64,000 nucleotides of DNA from Pseudobdellovibrio exovorus JSS (GTDB lineage Bacteria; Bdellovibrionota; Bdellovibrionia; Bdellovibrionales; Bdellovibrionaceae): the NCBI RefSeq assembly GCF_000348725.1, contig NC_020813.1, forward strand, positions 2,401,563 to 2,465,562, given 5' to 3'. The translations under genes and the position numbers were made by a program. Under the pieces are notes generated by a model. The model worked only from the letters and a program-made list of their open reading frames with translations. It made no database searches and was not told where the DNA came from. Positions 17,751-26,898 of this stretch are shown piece after piece; position 1 is the first letter of the stretch, and every line of letters starts with the position of its first letter.

Positions 17751-18596
17751 ATGGGACCAAATGAATCAAGAAATTTATGGATCTCGATCGGAGCTGGTGT
17801 TTTTGCCACGTTCTTACTTTATTCGTACTCACAAGAAAAACGAAACGAGATTGAAAAAGCAGCCGGAGACACGATCCGTGTTGTGGTCGCACGTGAAGAT
17901 ATCCGTCACATGGATACGATCTACGATAACGTTTTAGAAATTAAAGAAAAGCTCAGAAAAGATGTCGAGCCCGATGCCTATGAAAACATTCAAGGTGTCG
18001 TTGGTGGTATTGCGGCGATCCCTATAAAAAAAGGTCAAACTCTGACGAAGAATCAGATTCTTGAGTTAGGCCCTGAAACAGGTATGGCACCGCAGGTATC
18101 CCCAGGAAAACGTGCCGTTACAATCCCCGTCAGTGATGATCGTGCCAATGCACGTTTAATTCGCCCAGGTGATCGCGTAGATATTTTGGCGATCATTGAC
18201 TCTGGCCGTGGTGTTAATCAAAAACGTGAAGTGACTGTACTCATGCAAGACGTAGTGATCTTGGCGACAGGGATCAACGTGAATAATAATATCCCACGTA
18301 CAATCGAAAGAGATCCTTCAGGTCGTGGTTTAGTTCAAACGACGCTTACTGGTGATACTCGCTATAATACAATTACAATCGAGGCCCGCATCGAAGAGGC
18401 GCAAGATTTGGTGTATTTAGCCGCTACGAACTCTAGTAGCTTGTATTTCCTTCTTAGAAATCCTTACGATCGTAAAGTGGCACCACGAGTTCCAGCCTCT
18501 TCCGCAGAGGACATTCAAAGACGTATTCTTCCAACTGGACCTTCATCTCAGTCACCTACGAACTTAGCACCAAATAATGGTCTTCTAGGCCGATAG
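17751..18596 (+). CDS. cpaB: Flp pilus assembly protein CpaB (RcpC)
   Basis: A 281-residue periplasmic protein with an N-terminal anchor, an SAF domain at about residues 40-110 (VVVAREDIRHMDTIYDN, then IKKGQTLTKNQI), and the CpaB core (GKRAVTIPVSDDRANARLI, RPGDRVDILAI). Family members are thought to link the secretin to the peptidoglycan. A GGAGAGG site precedes ATG 17751. 19 bases upstream of the secretin gene. Confidence 0.92.
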   Translation: MGPNESRNLWISIGAGVFATFLLYSYSQEKRNEIEKAAGDTIRVVVAREDIRHMDTIYDNVLEIKEKLRKDVEPDAYENIQGVVGGIAAIPIKKGQTLTKNQILELGPETGMAPQVSPGKRAVTIPVSDDRANARLIRPGDRVDILAIIDSGRGVNQKREVTVLMQDVVILATGINVNNNIPRTIERDPSGRGLVQTTLTGDTRYNTITIEARIEEAQDLVYLAATNSSSLYFLLRNPYDRKVAPRVPASSAEDIQRRILPTGPSSQSPTNLAPNNGLLGR

Positions 18597-18615
18597 GCCT
18601 TACACTAAAAGGCAG

Positions 18616-20256
18616 ATGAAGTTTGTCAATTTATCTGCCTTGGCGGTAGTACTTTTCAATTTAGGTTTTGGTCTTAGCACAGCGGCACAAGCGCAAACCG
18701 GAGCTCCTATGGTTCCGGGTAATGTTCCTAACTCGAGTGTGGGAACACCAGGAACAAATTTACCCACTCAACGCCCTTTAACTTCTACTGCTGGTGGCAC
18801 TGTCAATACGGCAGAGCTTCCAACAGATGAAAGACCCAACAGCAAAAGAATCCGCCGCCAGTTAAATCTTGTTGTCGGTGTTACCCATGATGAAGAGTTT
18901 CGTATTCCAGACCGCGAGATCAGCGCTAAGGGTCGTATCAATTTTTTCGATGGTGGCAATGGCATCAAACGTATCGAAGGCACGGATTTCTTTCGTTTCT
19001 TCCCTACGAATGTAGGCAATGGAATCGTGTCTTTACACGATAAGAAAACAGGTCAGCTTCTGGTCGAAATCCATTTTGATATTCGTGACGACGCCGCAGA
19101 AAAAACTCTGCGTGAAGTGCAGGCCATGCTAGCTGACATTGAAGGTATCGAGTTTAAAATCGTAAATGGAATTGTTCACCTTGATGGCTATGTCCTTGTC
19201 CCACGTGATCTTATGCGCATCGGACAGGTGATCAGCACATGGGGCCCTGATCGCGTCAAATCACTGGTGACATTAAGCCCGATTGCCCGAAAAAAAATTG
19301 TGGAATTCATCGCCAATGACGTGAATAACCCTGAAGTCAAAATTTCAGCGGTCGGAGACTATATCAAACTTGAAGGCCAAGTGAATAACGAAGCCGAAAG
19401 ACAACGTATCCGTCAAATCGTGCAGCTTTATATTCCCGATATGGTCATCGAAACATCGCCAAATGCTGGCTTTGTGCAAATCCGAGGTCGTAAGAATGAG
19501 GGCCGCTGGGAAGATCTTGTTGTGGATTTGATCACAGTTAAGACTCAGGAAGAAAAAGTTGAGCCTCCACCGAAGATGATTCAAATCGTAACTCACTTCG
19601 TGAAGTTTAATGACAACTATCTAAAATCATTTAATTTTTCTTTTTCTCCGGTATTAAGTGCTGTGGCAGGGACAGAGAATCGTCAACCCACATCAACTAT
19701 CGGTGAAACAGCTCAGTTGATCAGTAACTTACTTCCTAAGCTGAACTGGGCGAAGGTCCACGGCTACGCAAAAGTTCTGGATACAGCCTATGTTTTAACT
19801 CAGGACAATGTGCCCGGAAAAATTTCACGTACCGTACAGAGTAGCGCGCTCATAGCCGGCGAAAATGGCTCGCTTCAACAGTCTCCGGCCCCGCCCGCCC
19901 GCGTGGATTTACAGGTCGTTCCCTCAGTAAGATCTGAACGTTCGGGTTTGATCACACTAAAAGACTTAACCGTTAATGTGACGACGCCATCTAAAAGTGA
20001 AGCCACAACGACTAGTATTCAAACGACTATCTCGGTGCGGGATCGCCAAAGTGCTGCTTTCGGGGGAATCTTAAAAAAGGACTCTGAAACAAATTATGGA
20101 ACTCCAGCAAATCCTGATGCTGTCATCACTTTAGAGGCGTCTAAAAGCTACACACGCAATAATTCTCAGTTTGTTGTCTTCGTCACCCCTATCATCAAAT
20201 CCTCAGCCAGCGCGGGTGTTGAGCAAGTTAAAAAGAAATTCCGAGTGCGTGATTAG
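18616..20256 (+). CDS. cpaC: Tad secretin CpaC (RcpA)
   Basis: A 546-residue outer-membrane secretin with a signal peptide ending in AAQAQ. The N-terminal pilus-assembly domain (about 95-165) is followed by BON-like segments (GIVHLDGYVL; EGQVNNEAERQRIRQI) and a C-terminal secretin domain (VPSVRSERSGLITLKDLTVNV; SAAFGGILKKD; FVVFVTPIIK). It forms the pore through which Flp pili leave the cell. A pair of hairpins follows the stop. Confidence 0.9.
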   Translation: MKFVNLSALAVVLFNLGFGLSTAAQAQTGAPMVPGNVPNSSVGTPGTNLPTQRPLTSTAGGTVNTAELPTDERPNSKRIRRQLNLVVGVTHDEEFRIPDREISAKGRINFFDGGNGIKRIEGTDFFRFFPTNVGNGIVSLHDKKTGQLLVEIHFDIRDDAAEKTLREVQAMLADIEGIEFKIVNGIVHLDGYVLVPRDLMRIGQVISTWGPDRVKSLVTLSPIARKKIVEFIANDVNNPEVKISAVGDYIKLEGQVNNEAERQRIRQIVQLYIPDMVIETSPNAGFVQIRGRKNEGRWEDLVVDLITVKTQEEKVEPPPKMIQIVTHFVKFNDNYLKSFNFSFSPVLSAVAGTENRQPTSTIGETAQLISNLLPKLNWAKVHGYAKVLDTAYVLTQDNVPGKISRTVQSSALIAGENGSLQQSPAPPARVDLQVVPSVRSERSGLITLKDLTVNVTTPSKSEATTTSIQTTISVRDRQSAAFGGILKKDSETNYGTPANPDAVITLEASKSYTRNNSQFVVFVTPIIKSSASAGVEQVKKKFRVRD

Positions 20257-20263
20257 CGCTCCA

Positions 20264-20309
20264 GACAAAGGTCTCCGGACCTTTGTCGTTACACTTTTCT
20301 GTAAAGTGT
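20264..20309 (+). terminator. Tandem hairpins between cpaC and cpaE-cpaF
   Basis: GACAAAGGTC pairs perfectly with GACCTTTGTC (20264-20287), followed by a second perfect stem, ACACTTT with AAAGTGT (20291-20309). Neither has a long T run, so they may attenuate transcription or stabilise RNA ends rather than terminate fully. Confidence 0.5.
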
Positions 20310-20373
20310 TTGGACATTTCTGTCGAAAAGAAGTTGTGAGAATATAAAGAAAATCAGGCACACGGAGGTCGTT

Positions 20374-22593
20374 TTGGCTTTAAATCCCCAATGTCATCTT
20401 ATCGCAGTTCTTGGCGGTAAAGGCGGAGTCGGCAAATCAGTATTTGCTGCCAACCTCGCTGCAGCTATCGCTATGGAGCTTCGCGTGCCGACATTGTTGG
20501 TGGATTGCGACTCTAAGAGTGTGGGCGATCAAAATATTATCACGGGTTTGAAACCAGTTAAAACTCTACGTGAATTAGCGAACTCAACACAGTCATTGAA
20601 CTCGACACCGCTTCAGCAGATTGTGACTCCGCACCCAGGTGGATTTTCTTACCTCGGCGCCGTACGCGGACCAGAAGAAATTCTTTCTGTGTCTTCGGAT
20701 AACTTATCAAAACTTTTCGAATTCCTTTCACGCTCTTTCAAATTTATTGTTGTGGATTTAGGAAATGATATCGGCCCCATGCAAAATACTGTTTTGCAAG
20801 ATGCAACAGCCATCACCATTGTATCAACGCCAGAAATTCTAGTGGTGCAACAGACACAAAGAATGATTAACGAGCTGCTGACTCAGGCTCTTCCGAAAGA
20901 GATGTTTCAGCTTATTCTGAACAAGTTTAACAATTCAGGATTAGCTCCACAGGTGATCGGGCAACATTTAGGCTTAGCTCCTTTAAGTTTAATCCCGTCC
21001 GATGAAGCCTCTACAGCCGCATCATTAACAAATTCAAAACCTTTTGTTCTGACAAATCCTAAGTCACCGCTTTCTGCTGCGTACTTTGATATTGTTAGAA
21101 AACTCACAGGTGGCGTTTTACAACGTCTTAAAAATGTTCAAAGGCCAAAACCAGTGGCTCCACCTGTTGCAGCTAATACTGCTGGAGCAGCAGATGCACC
21201 GATTGCCAACCCTAATGGCTACGATGCGAAGACACTTTTAAAATTACGTATACACTCTGAATTGATTCGCACAGTGGACTTGAAAAAAATTCTAGCTGAA
21301 GTTGGCGACAACGAAAGTAAAGAAAAAGAACTCCGTGCAAAAACTCAACGCGATATCGGTTTAATTGTCGATCGCGAGGCTCCGGACCTGCCGCGTGATG
21401 AAAGACAGCGTCTGGTTAAAGATGTCCTTGAAGAGGCCCTTGGATTGGGACCACTTGAGGATATGTTGGCTGACCCGTCTATTTCCGAAATCATGGTCAA
21501 TGGTGCTAATCGTATCTTTATTGAAAAGGGTGGTAAGGTTCAGCTCAGTGGAATTAAATTCACATCGAACGATCACTTACGCCGTATTATCGAGCGAATC
21601 GTGACACCACTTGGACGTCAAATTAACAATGCGACACCTTATGTGGATGCCCGCTTAAAAGATGGAAGTCGTGTGAATGCCGTCATCGAACCGCTGTCTC
21701 TTGATGGGCCGGCATTGACCATTCGTAAATTTAAAAAAGGTGGGATCTCGGCAGAAAAATATATCGAGTTCGGAAGTGCCACCAAAAATATGTTGGATTT
21801 CTTACGTATATCGGTTGAGTACGGCTATAACGTCGTCATCAGTGGCGGTACCGGTTCCGGTAAAACATCCCTACTGAATATGATCTCGCAATTTATCCCT
21901 GCTCACGAACGTGTGATCACTGTGGAAGATGCCGCCGAATTACAATTAATGCAAGAGCACGTGGTGCGCCTAGAAACACGTCCACCTTCAATGGAAGGAT
22001 CAAATGCAGTAACGATTCGCGATCTTATTCGCAATGCCTTACGTATGCGTCCAGATCGTATCGTTGTCGGGGAAACCCGTGATGGTGCGGCCTTAGATAT
22101 GTTACAGGCTATGAATACGGGTCACGATGGCTCTATGACGACGACCCATGCGAATTCTCCGCGTGAGTGTTTGGCTCGTTTAGAAACTCTCGTGATGATG
22201 TCAGGACTTGAATTACCTGTACGCGCAATTCGCGAACAGATTGCTGGCGCTGTTGATCTGATCGTTCAGATTGTACGTCTTTCCGATGGTAGTCGTAAGA
22301 TTATCAGCATCACTGAGGTTGTCGGTATGCAAGGTGATGTGATCACTCTAGCCGAAATTTTTAAATTTAAAGAAACAGGCTATGACAAGAACAGACGCGT
22401 TTTAGGACAATTTCAGTCTACGGGTACTGTTCCTACATTTGTACAAGAGATTAAAGATAAAGGTGGCCACATTCCAATGGAGATTTTCTCGAATGAAGCT
22501 CCGAAGACAACTCCACCTAAACCGACAGGCCCTGCGACTCAAACTACCACAAAACCTGCAACACCGAACACTGTGGTAAAAAAAGTAGGTTAA
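20374..22593 (+). CDS. CpaE-CpaF fusion: MinD-like ATPase fused to TadA-type secretion ATPase
   Basis: A 739-residue protein. Residues about 8-250 are a ParA/MinD-like domain with the deviant Walker A GGKGGVGKSVFAAN and VVDLGNDIGP, matching CpaE/TadZ. A Pro/Ala linker at about 255-285 leads into a complete CpaF/TadA ATPase: RIFIEKGGKVQ, Walker A ISGGTGSGKTSLLN, the Asp box VEDAAELQL, Walker B RIVVGETRDGAALDMLQAMNTGHDGS, and TTTHANSPRE. The C-terminus is Pro/Thr-rich. These are normally two proteins. Start is TTG 20374 behind GGAGG with 6-base spacing. It would both localise and power Flp pilus assembly. Confidence 0.9.
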   Translation: MALNPQCHLIAVLGGKGGVGKSVFAANLAAAIAMELRVPTLLVDCDSKSVGDQNIITGLKPVKTLRELANSTQSLNSTPLQQIVTPHPGGFSYLGAVRGPEEILSVSSDNLSKLFEFLSRSFKFIVVDLGNDIGPMQNTVLQDATAITIVSTPEILVVQQTQRMINELLTQALPKEMFQLILNKFNNSGLAPQVIGQHLGLAPLSLIPSDEASTAASLTNSKPFVLTNPKSPLSAAYFDIVRKLTGGVLQRLKNVQRPKPVAPPVAANTAGAADAPIANPNGYDAKTLLKLRIHSELIRTVDLKKILAEVGDNESKEKELRAKTQRDIGLIVDREAPDLPRDERQRLVKDVLEEALGLGPLEDMLADPSISEIMVNGANRIFIEKGGKVQLSGIKFTSNDHLRRIIERIVTPLGRQINNATPYVDARLKDGSRVNAVIEPLSLDGPALTIRKFKKGGISAEKYIEFGSATKNMLDFLRISVEYGYNVVISGGTGSGKTSLLNMISQFIPAHERVITVEDAAELQLMQEHVVRLETRPPSMEGSNAVTIRDLIRNALRMRPDRIVVGETRDGAALDMLQAMNTGHDGSMTTTHANSPRECLARLETLVMMSGLELPVRAIREQIAGAVDLIVQIVRLSDGSRKIISITEVVGMQGDVITLAEIFKFKETGYDKNRRVLGQFQSTGTVPTFVQEIKDKGGHIPMEIFSNEAPKTTPPKPTGPATQTTTKPATPNTVVKKVG

Positions 22594-22604
22594 AGAGGTA
22601 GACT

Positions 22605-23507
22605 ATGGATTTAACAAACATACCCTTCCTTAAATCAATTCTTCAGCACAACTGGCTGGTGATGATATTGGTTGGCGTTTCCGTTTTCTTCAGTATCTAC
22701 TTCTGGGCAGATAAAATTTTTACTAAGCTGACCAATGCTGGGCTCAGCAAAAAATCTGATGTTTTACAGTACATGAAGTTGATGGGCATGGAAGTTAACG
22801 AAGCCAAAGTTAACCGCATGCTTTTACTTTCTAGTTTCGGCGTGGGCTTTTTATTTTTTGTTATCAGTTGGCCCAATGTTTCGGTGGGACTTTTCTTAGG
22901 TGCTTCCGCTGGTATTGCAGGCTTTCAATTGCCACCAATTATTTTTAAGGCTCTTTACGAACGCCGCTGCTCAGTTTTTGTAGATCAGATGGTGGATGCC
23001 CTAACAATCATGGGTAATGGTATTAAAGCTGGTTCAAATCCACAGCAGTCGATGCAACGAGTGATTGAGATCATGGGGAACCCTGTCAGCGCAGAGTTTT
23101 CACAAGTGATCACGCAAACGCAATTCGGTCAAAGCTTCGAAGAGGCTTTAAATGACTTAGCCGCGCGTATTCCTAAGGCCGACGTCCAGATGTTCGTCGT
23201 GGCTGTTAATATCTTAAAAGAAACTGGTGGTAACTTATCTGAAACTTTTACCACTATCGTCACCACCATTCGTGAACGCCAGAAGCTCGAGAAAAAAATA
23301 TCAGCCATGACCGCACAAGGGATCATGCAGGGGATTATCGTCTCTTGTATTCCCTTTGTTTTGATGGCTGTATTTTACTTCTTAGACCCGACCCACCTAG
23401 AACCGATGTTCGGTACGACTTTGGGCTTATTGTTGCTGGTCGGTATGCTAGGTTTGCAAATAATCGGTGGAGTGATGATTAAAAAGATTGTTACTATTAA
23501 AGTGTAA
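22605..23507 (+). CDS. tadB: Tad inner-membrane platform protein TadB
   Basis: A 300-residue type II secretion F-domain protein with N-terminal membrane helices, a cytoplasmic T2SSF core (VDQMVDALTIMGNGIKAGSNPQQSMQRV, then GGNLSETFTTIVTTIRERQKLEKKI), and two C-terminal helices. It forms the inner-membrane platform contacted by the ATPase. The usual partner TadC does not follow. AAAGAGG precedes ATG 22605. Confidence 0.88.
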   Translation: MDLTNIPFLKSILQHNWLVMILVGVSVFFSIYFWADKIFTKLTNAGLSKKSDVLQYMKLMGMEVNEAKVNRMLLLSSFGVGFLFFVISWPNVSVGLFLGASAGIAGFQLPPIIFKALYERRCSVFVDQMVDALTIMGNGIKAGSNPQQSMQRVIEIMGNPVSAEFSQVITQTQFGQSFEEALNDLAARIPKADVQMFVVAVNILKETGGNLSETFTTIVTTIRERQKLEKKISAMTAQGIMQGIIVSCIPFVLMAVFYFLDPTHLEPMFGTTLGLLLLVGMLGLQIIGGVMIKKIVTIKV

Positions 23508-23524
23508 TCATGGAGATCCTGAAT

Positions 23525-25195
23525 ATGAAGTACAGTGCTGCTCTTGTTTTGTCTTTGTTGTTGTCATACGCACCCGCTCACGCGTTGGTGGATATGAACA
23601 GCGCCAGCTACTCTAACGTTTGGACGGACTTACAAGTTCCAGGCAATGGCTACGATCTAAAAGTTATGCGCGCCTATAAAAGCAGAACTTTATTTAATGG
23701 TATGTTCGGGTTCGGCTGGTGTTCTACTTTTGAAACTAAGTTAGAAGTTATTTCTGAAGGAAATATTAAAATTTCTGAGTGTGGTGATGGTTTAGAAATC
23801 GTTTTCTCTCCGCGCGAAATCACGCGTAAAGATGTCGACACAACAATTGCGCAGATTATCGCACGCATGAAGGTCGATCCTAAGCTTAAGATTTTATCTC
23901 AAGACTACTGGAAAAAGCTTTCTGATGAACTCGTTGAAAACTCAGACAAGCGTTCATCTTTAGCAGCTCAGTATAAAGTTTTAGTTCCAGTTAAAGAAGG
24001 AACTCGATTCTTAGCCAACGGACGTGAAGTGGAAAATGTTGTGTTTAACAAAACGCACTATACTCGTAACTTATCTGATGGCAGTTACCAACGCTTCGAC
24101 TTACAAGGTCGCATGACTCATAACTACGATAAAAATGGAAATTTCTTACGCTTCACTTACGATCAAGACTTATTGACTCAGCTTGAAGATAATAATGCGC
24201 GTAAGCTCAGCTTCCGATACTTTCCCAACAAAAAAGTTCGCCAAATCACAGGCCCTAATGGTTTGACCTCTGAATACAAATACGATTCAAAAGAAAATTT
24301 AGTTTGGAATAAGAATGCGTGGGCCAAAACAGATAAAGATGTTTACACCTACGAATACAATGAGTTCCACAACTTAACAAAAGCCACATGGCCAGATAGA
24401 ACTTCTATCACGATCCGCTACGATAACATCAAAGACTGGGTTGTAGGTTTTACTGATCGTGATAAGTGTGTCGAAAACTACAAGTATGAGTTCTCTCCGA
24501 CAAATGCAAAATTTCACTATTGGTCAAGCGTAGTTAAAACCTGTGGTAAAGATGTTGTTGCACGAAATCGCTACGAGTTTTGGCACAAACAATTACCAAG
24601 TGGCCAAGTGGTGTTGTCGCGTGTGTTAACCAACACGAATGGCAGCACAACGGATATCACTTACCATGACATCCATGGCAAAGCGACTTCGATCAAAAAG
24701 AATAACGACAAAGTTATCTTTGACTACTTCCCAGATGGCCTCATCAAAACACGTGAATCTGCTATTTCAAAAGTTGAATTCACTCACGATGCTGCGACTA
24801 AAAAAGTTGCGAGCGTAAAGACGACAGTTTTCGATAAGGGCAAAGCGGTATCCGTGATTCAAACTGTTTTCCGCTACGACAATAAAGGTAACTTGATTTA
24901 TGCAGAAAATACGGATGGTCAAAAAATCAATATGACCTATGACTTTAAAGGTCGTATTGCCACTATCACAGATCATGCGAAAAAAGTTGTCCGAATTGAC
25001 TATGAAGAACGCTTTGGTAAACCATCTGTAGTGACACGACCGGGGTTGGGAACAATCCATGTCAGCTATAAACCCAACGGCGAAATTGCAAAGGTTGACA
25101 GCGCTGAAGGACCTTCAGTAGCGTCACAGGTAGCAAGCACATTCAGTAACTTACTGGAAGTCATCGCTCCGGCAACTAAAGACTTATATTTGTAA
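23525..25195 (+). CDS. YD/RHS-repeat-like secreted protein, candidate Bd0109 (hit locus) homologue
   Basis: A 556-residue exported protein. The signal peptide is followed by a DUF6531-like opening (GYDLKVMRAYKSRTLFNGMFGFGWCS) and repeated YD-type strands: RFTYDQDLL, FRYFPNKKV, YKYDSKENL, FRYDNKGNLIYA, MTYDFKGRI. ATG 23525 has GGAG eight bases ahead; an ATG at 23510 is also in frame. From memory, Bd0109 of B. bacteriovorus is a cell-wall-associated protein beside tad genes that binds Bd0108. Position after tadB matches, but homology was inferred without alignment. Confidence 0.75.
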   Translation: MKYSAALVLSLLLSYAPAHALVDMNSASYSNVWTDLQVPGNGYDLKVMRAYKSRTLFNGMFGFGWCSTFETKLEVISEGNIKISECGDGLEIVFSPREITRKDVDTTIAQIIARMKVDPKLKILSQDYWKKLSDELVENSDKRSSLAAQYKVLVPVKEGTRFLANGREVENVVFNKTHYTRNLSDGSYQRFDLQGRMTHNYDKNGNFLRFTYDQDLLTQLEDNNARKLSFRYFPNKKVRQITGPNGLTSEYKYDSKENLVWNKNAWAKTDKDVYTYEYNEFHNLTKATWPDRTSITIRYDNIKDWVVGFTDRDKCVENYKYEFSPTNAKFHYWSSVVKTCGKDVVARNRYEFWHKQLPSGQVVLSRVLTNTNGSTTDITYHDIHGKATSIKKNNDKVIFDYFPDGLIKTRESAISKVEFTHDAATKKVASVKTTVFDKGKAVSVIQTVFRYDNKGNLIYAENTDGQKINMTYDFKGRIATITDHAKKVVRIDYEERFGKPSVVTRPGLGTIHVSYKPNGEIAKVDSAEGPSVASQVASTFSNLLEVIAPATKDLYL

Positions 25196-25205
25196 GGATG
25201 CATTT

Positions 25206-25580
25206 ATGCTAAAAAGTTTTATCTCAGCTTTCTCGATTTTGTTCTTAGCCATCACCAGCAGTGGTGTTAGCGAAGTTAATGCCCAAGTGAACGATGACTT
25301 AATGCCGATCGTTCAGCACACCAATACAAGCCGTCTTCCGGCCAATACAGACGATATTGGTGAAGATCCCAACATGCGCATGCACAGAACCATCTTGCCT
25401 TCTGTAACAGAAGCCAGTTTAAATGAAGGCCAGCACATTTTTATCTCTAAAAATCCAAGCCGTCCTTTTTTAAGAGGCCGTCTAACAACTCCAGATGTTC
25501 CAACGGCTGTGGTTGCTCCCAAAGCTCCAGTTCGTAAAAGTACTCCTTCATCTGACGATAGCTCTGGTACAGGAAACTAG
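25206..25580 (+). CDS. Small secreted protein, candidate Bd0108 (hit locus) counterpart
   Basis: A 124-residue protein with a signal peptide (MLKSFISAFSILFLAITSSGVSEVNAQ) and a polar, Pro/Ser-rich, probably disordered remainder ending SSDDSSGTGN. It starts 10 bases after the YD-repeat-like gene, as the last gene of the tad run. In B. bacteriovorus the equivalent position holds bd0108, whose mutations allow prey-independent growth. The link rests on position, size and export signal only. Confidence 0.6.
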   Translation: MLKSFISAFSILFLAITSSGVSEVNAQVNDDLMPIVQHTNTSRLPANTDDIGEDPNMRMHRTILPSVTEASLNEGQHIFISKNPSRPFLRGRLTTPDVPTAVVAPKAPVRKSTPSSDDSSGTGN

Positions 25581-25608
25581 TTACCAGCCTACTTCTTACC
25601 TCATTTTA

Positions 25609-25631
25609 GGCGTATCAGTCTGATACGCCTG
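25609..25631. repeat. 23-bp palindrome after the tad/hit-like genes
   Basis: AGGCGTATCAG and CTGATACGCCT are perfect inverted arms around a single T. No T run follows on either side, so it is a weak terminator candidate or a protein-binding site. Confidence 0.5.
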
Positions 25632-25797
25632 CAAGTTTCCCTTCTAAGTGTCTAAAATATTGTCTATCCCGCGACTAGCTCACTTTTATAACCTACTGAA
25701 ATTACTATATTTTTATACTTCACCTTCTAGAGCCTTCTTGGCATCGTCTTCGCAATAGTCTTTAAGTGTACGCTTTTTATTAAGAAGGAGATTACTT

Positions 25798-26001
25798 ATG
25801 AAAAAGATCGCTATTATGTTTTTTGCTAGCTTTTTGTTTGTTGGTGCAGCCGCATTCGCCGCAGGTCCAGAAGCATGCCCTCTATTACGTAACAGCAGTC
25901 GCACCCTTCACCCAGATGACAGCCGCGTTCTTCCAGACAGTGCCTCAGTACGCGCAGCACCAGCTTCTGTTAGATCAGGTAATGTTGGTACGGGTAAATA
26001 G
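25798..26001 (+). CDS. Small secreted protein, unknown function
   Basis: A 67-residue protein with a strong AAGGAG site ahead of ATG 25798. A clear signal peptide (MKKIAIMFFASFLFVGAAAFA) leaves about 45 mature residues with one Cys and many Ser/Arg (SVRAAPASVRSGNVGTGK). Nothing recognised. Lying just beyond the hit-like gene, it is a second candidate for a Bd0108-like role. Confidence 0.65.
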   Translation: MKKIAIMFFASFLFVGAAAFAAGPEACPLLRNSSRTLHPDDSRVLPDSASVRAAPASVRSGNVGTGK

Positions 26002-26029
26002 TTTTACGCTTCTAATTTAAGAATTTAAA

Positions 26030-26383
26030 TTATTCTTCTTCAGATAACAGCTCGTCGCCGTCTTCGGCCTCGGGCTGTTTTGTTTTTTCCTGAGCACTTG
26101 CGCTTTCGCGTTTTGGTTGTAATGAAAAGAACCCATCACCATTAACTTGAGTGACAGCGGGTTTACCCCATTCTTGATAGGTTGATTTTCCTAACATCAC
26201 GACATCTTTAATGAGTTGCACACCACCATGGGCCACTTTATTCACAAACTCGGCTGTGCGCGAATTCATCAACGAAGCTTCAATGCGATTTTCGATGGTC
26301 ACATTACCTGTTTTCAACTGAGTCAACATCAGCACAGCAGCAGAGAAAATAAAACATCTTATTACAAATTTTAACTCATCCAT
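26030..26383 (-). CDS. Hypothetical membrane-anchored protein
   Basis: A 117-residue protein with a short N-terminal hydrophobic segment (FVIRCFIFSAAVLMLTQL), a helical middle part and an acidic tail (AEDGDELLSEEE). Its start overlaps the receiver gene by 8 bases, so the two form one transcript. It may be the output or membrane partner of that receiver. No family recognised. Confidence 0.6.
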   Translation of the reverse strand: MDELKFVIRCFIFSAAVLMLTQLKTGNVTIENRIEASLMNSRTAEFVNKVAHGGVQLIKDVVMLGKSTYQEWGKPAVTQVNGDGFFSLQPKRESASAQEKTKQPEAEDGDELLSEEE

Positions 26384-26765
26384 TTTGGACTCCGGCGTAG
26401 TGCTGGCAGATTTCCTCTACAGCACCAAGTAATTGCGAGCGAGTAAATGGCTTTGTTAAATACGCATGGGCCCCCAAAGCCTTTGCCTGAACACGAAGAG
26501 ACTCGTCATCTAACGATGAGATCACGATGACTTGTGTTCTTGGTGAAACGCCATGGAGGGATTTCAAAACATCAAGGCCGCTTTTTAAAGGCAGAACAAG
26601 TTCTAGCAAAACCATGTCTGGCTGAATCTCTGAAATCAATCGTAGAGCTTCCACACCATCACGTGCTTCTGCCACGATCTCGACACCATTTACTCCATGC
26701 AAATTAAGACGATAAATTTGTCGGATAAAGGCGGCTTCTTCAACAACCAAACATTTAATACTCAT
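26376..26765 (-). CDS. Stand-alone receiver-like protein lacking the phospho-acceptor Asp
   Basis: A 129-residue CheY-fold receiver. The fold signatures are present (VEALRLISEIQPDMVLLE, VIVISSLDDE, LTKPF with the conserved Lys). The acidic pocket is EE at residues 9-10 and the phospho-acceptor Asp is replaced by Glu55 (codon GAA) in LLELVLP. Such Glu can mimic the phosphorylated state, so the protein may be permanently active or may use another signal. First gene of a two-gene operon. Confidence 0.8.
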   Translation of the reverse strand: MSIKCLVVEEAAFIRQIYRLNLHGVNGVEIVAEARDGVEALRLISEIQPDMVLLELVLPLKSGLDVLKSLHGVSPRTQVIVISSLDDESLRVQAKALGAHAYLTKPFTRSQLLGAVEEICQHYAGVQNG

Positions 26766-26898
26766 GCCCTTATTTTAGCGGTTATTTTCAGACACAGAAA
26801 TGTTTTTCCGCAAGCTAGCCTTTGATCTGGACGATGTTAGTCCAGCAGCCTCTGTCGACTTTATTGCGCGGCACCGCGAAACAGTAGAAAATATAACT

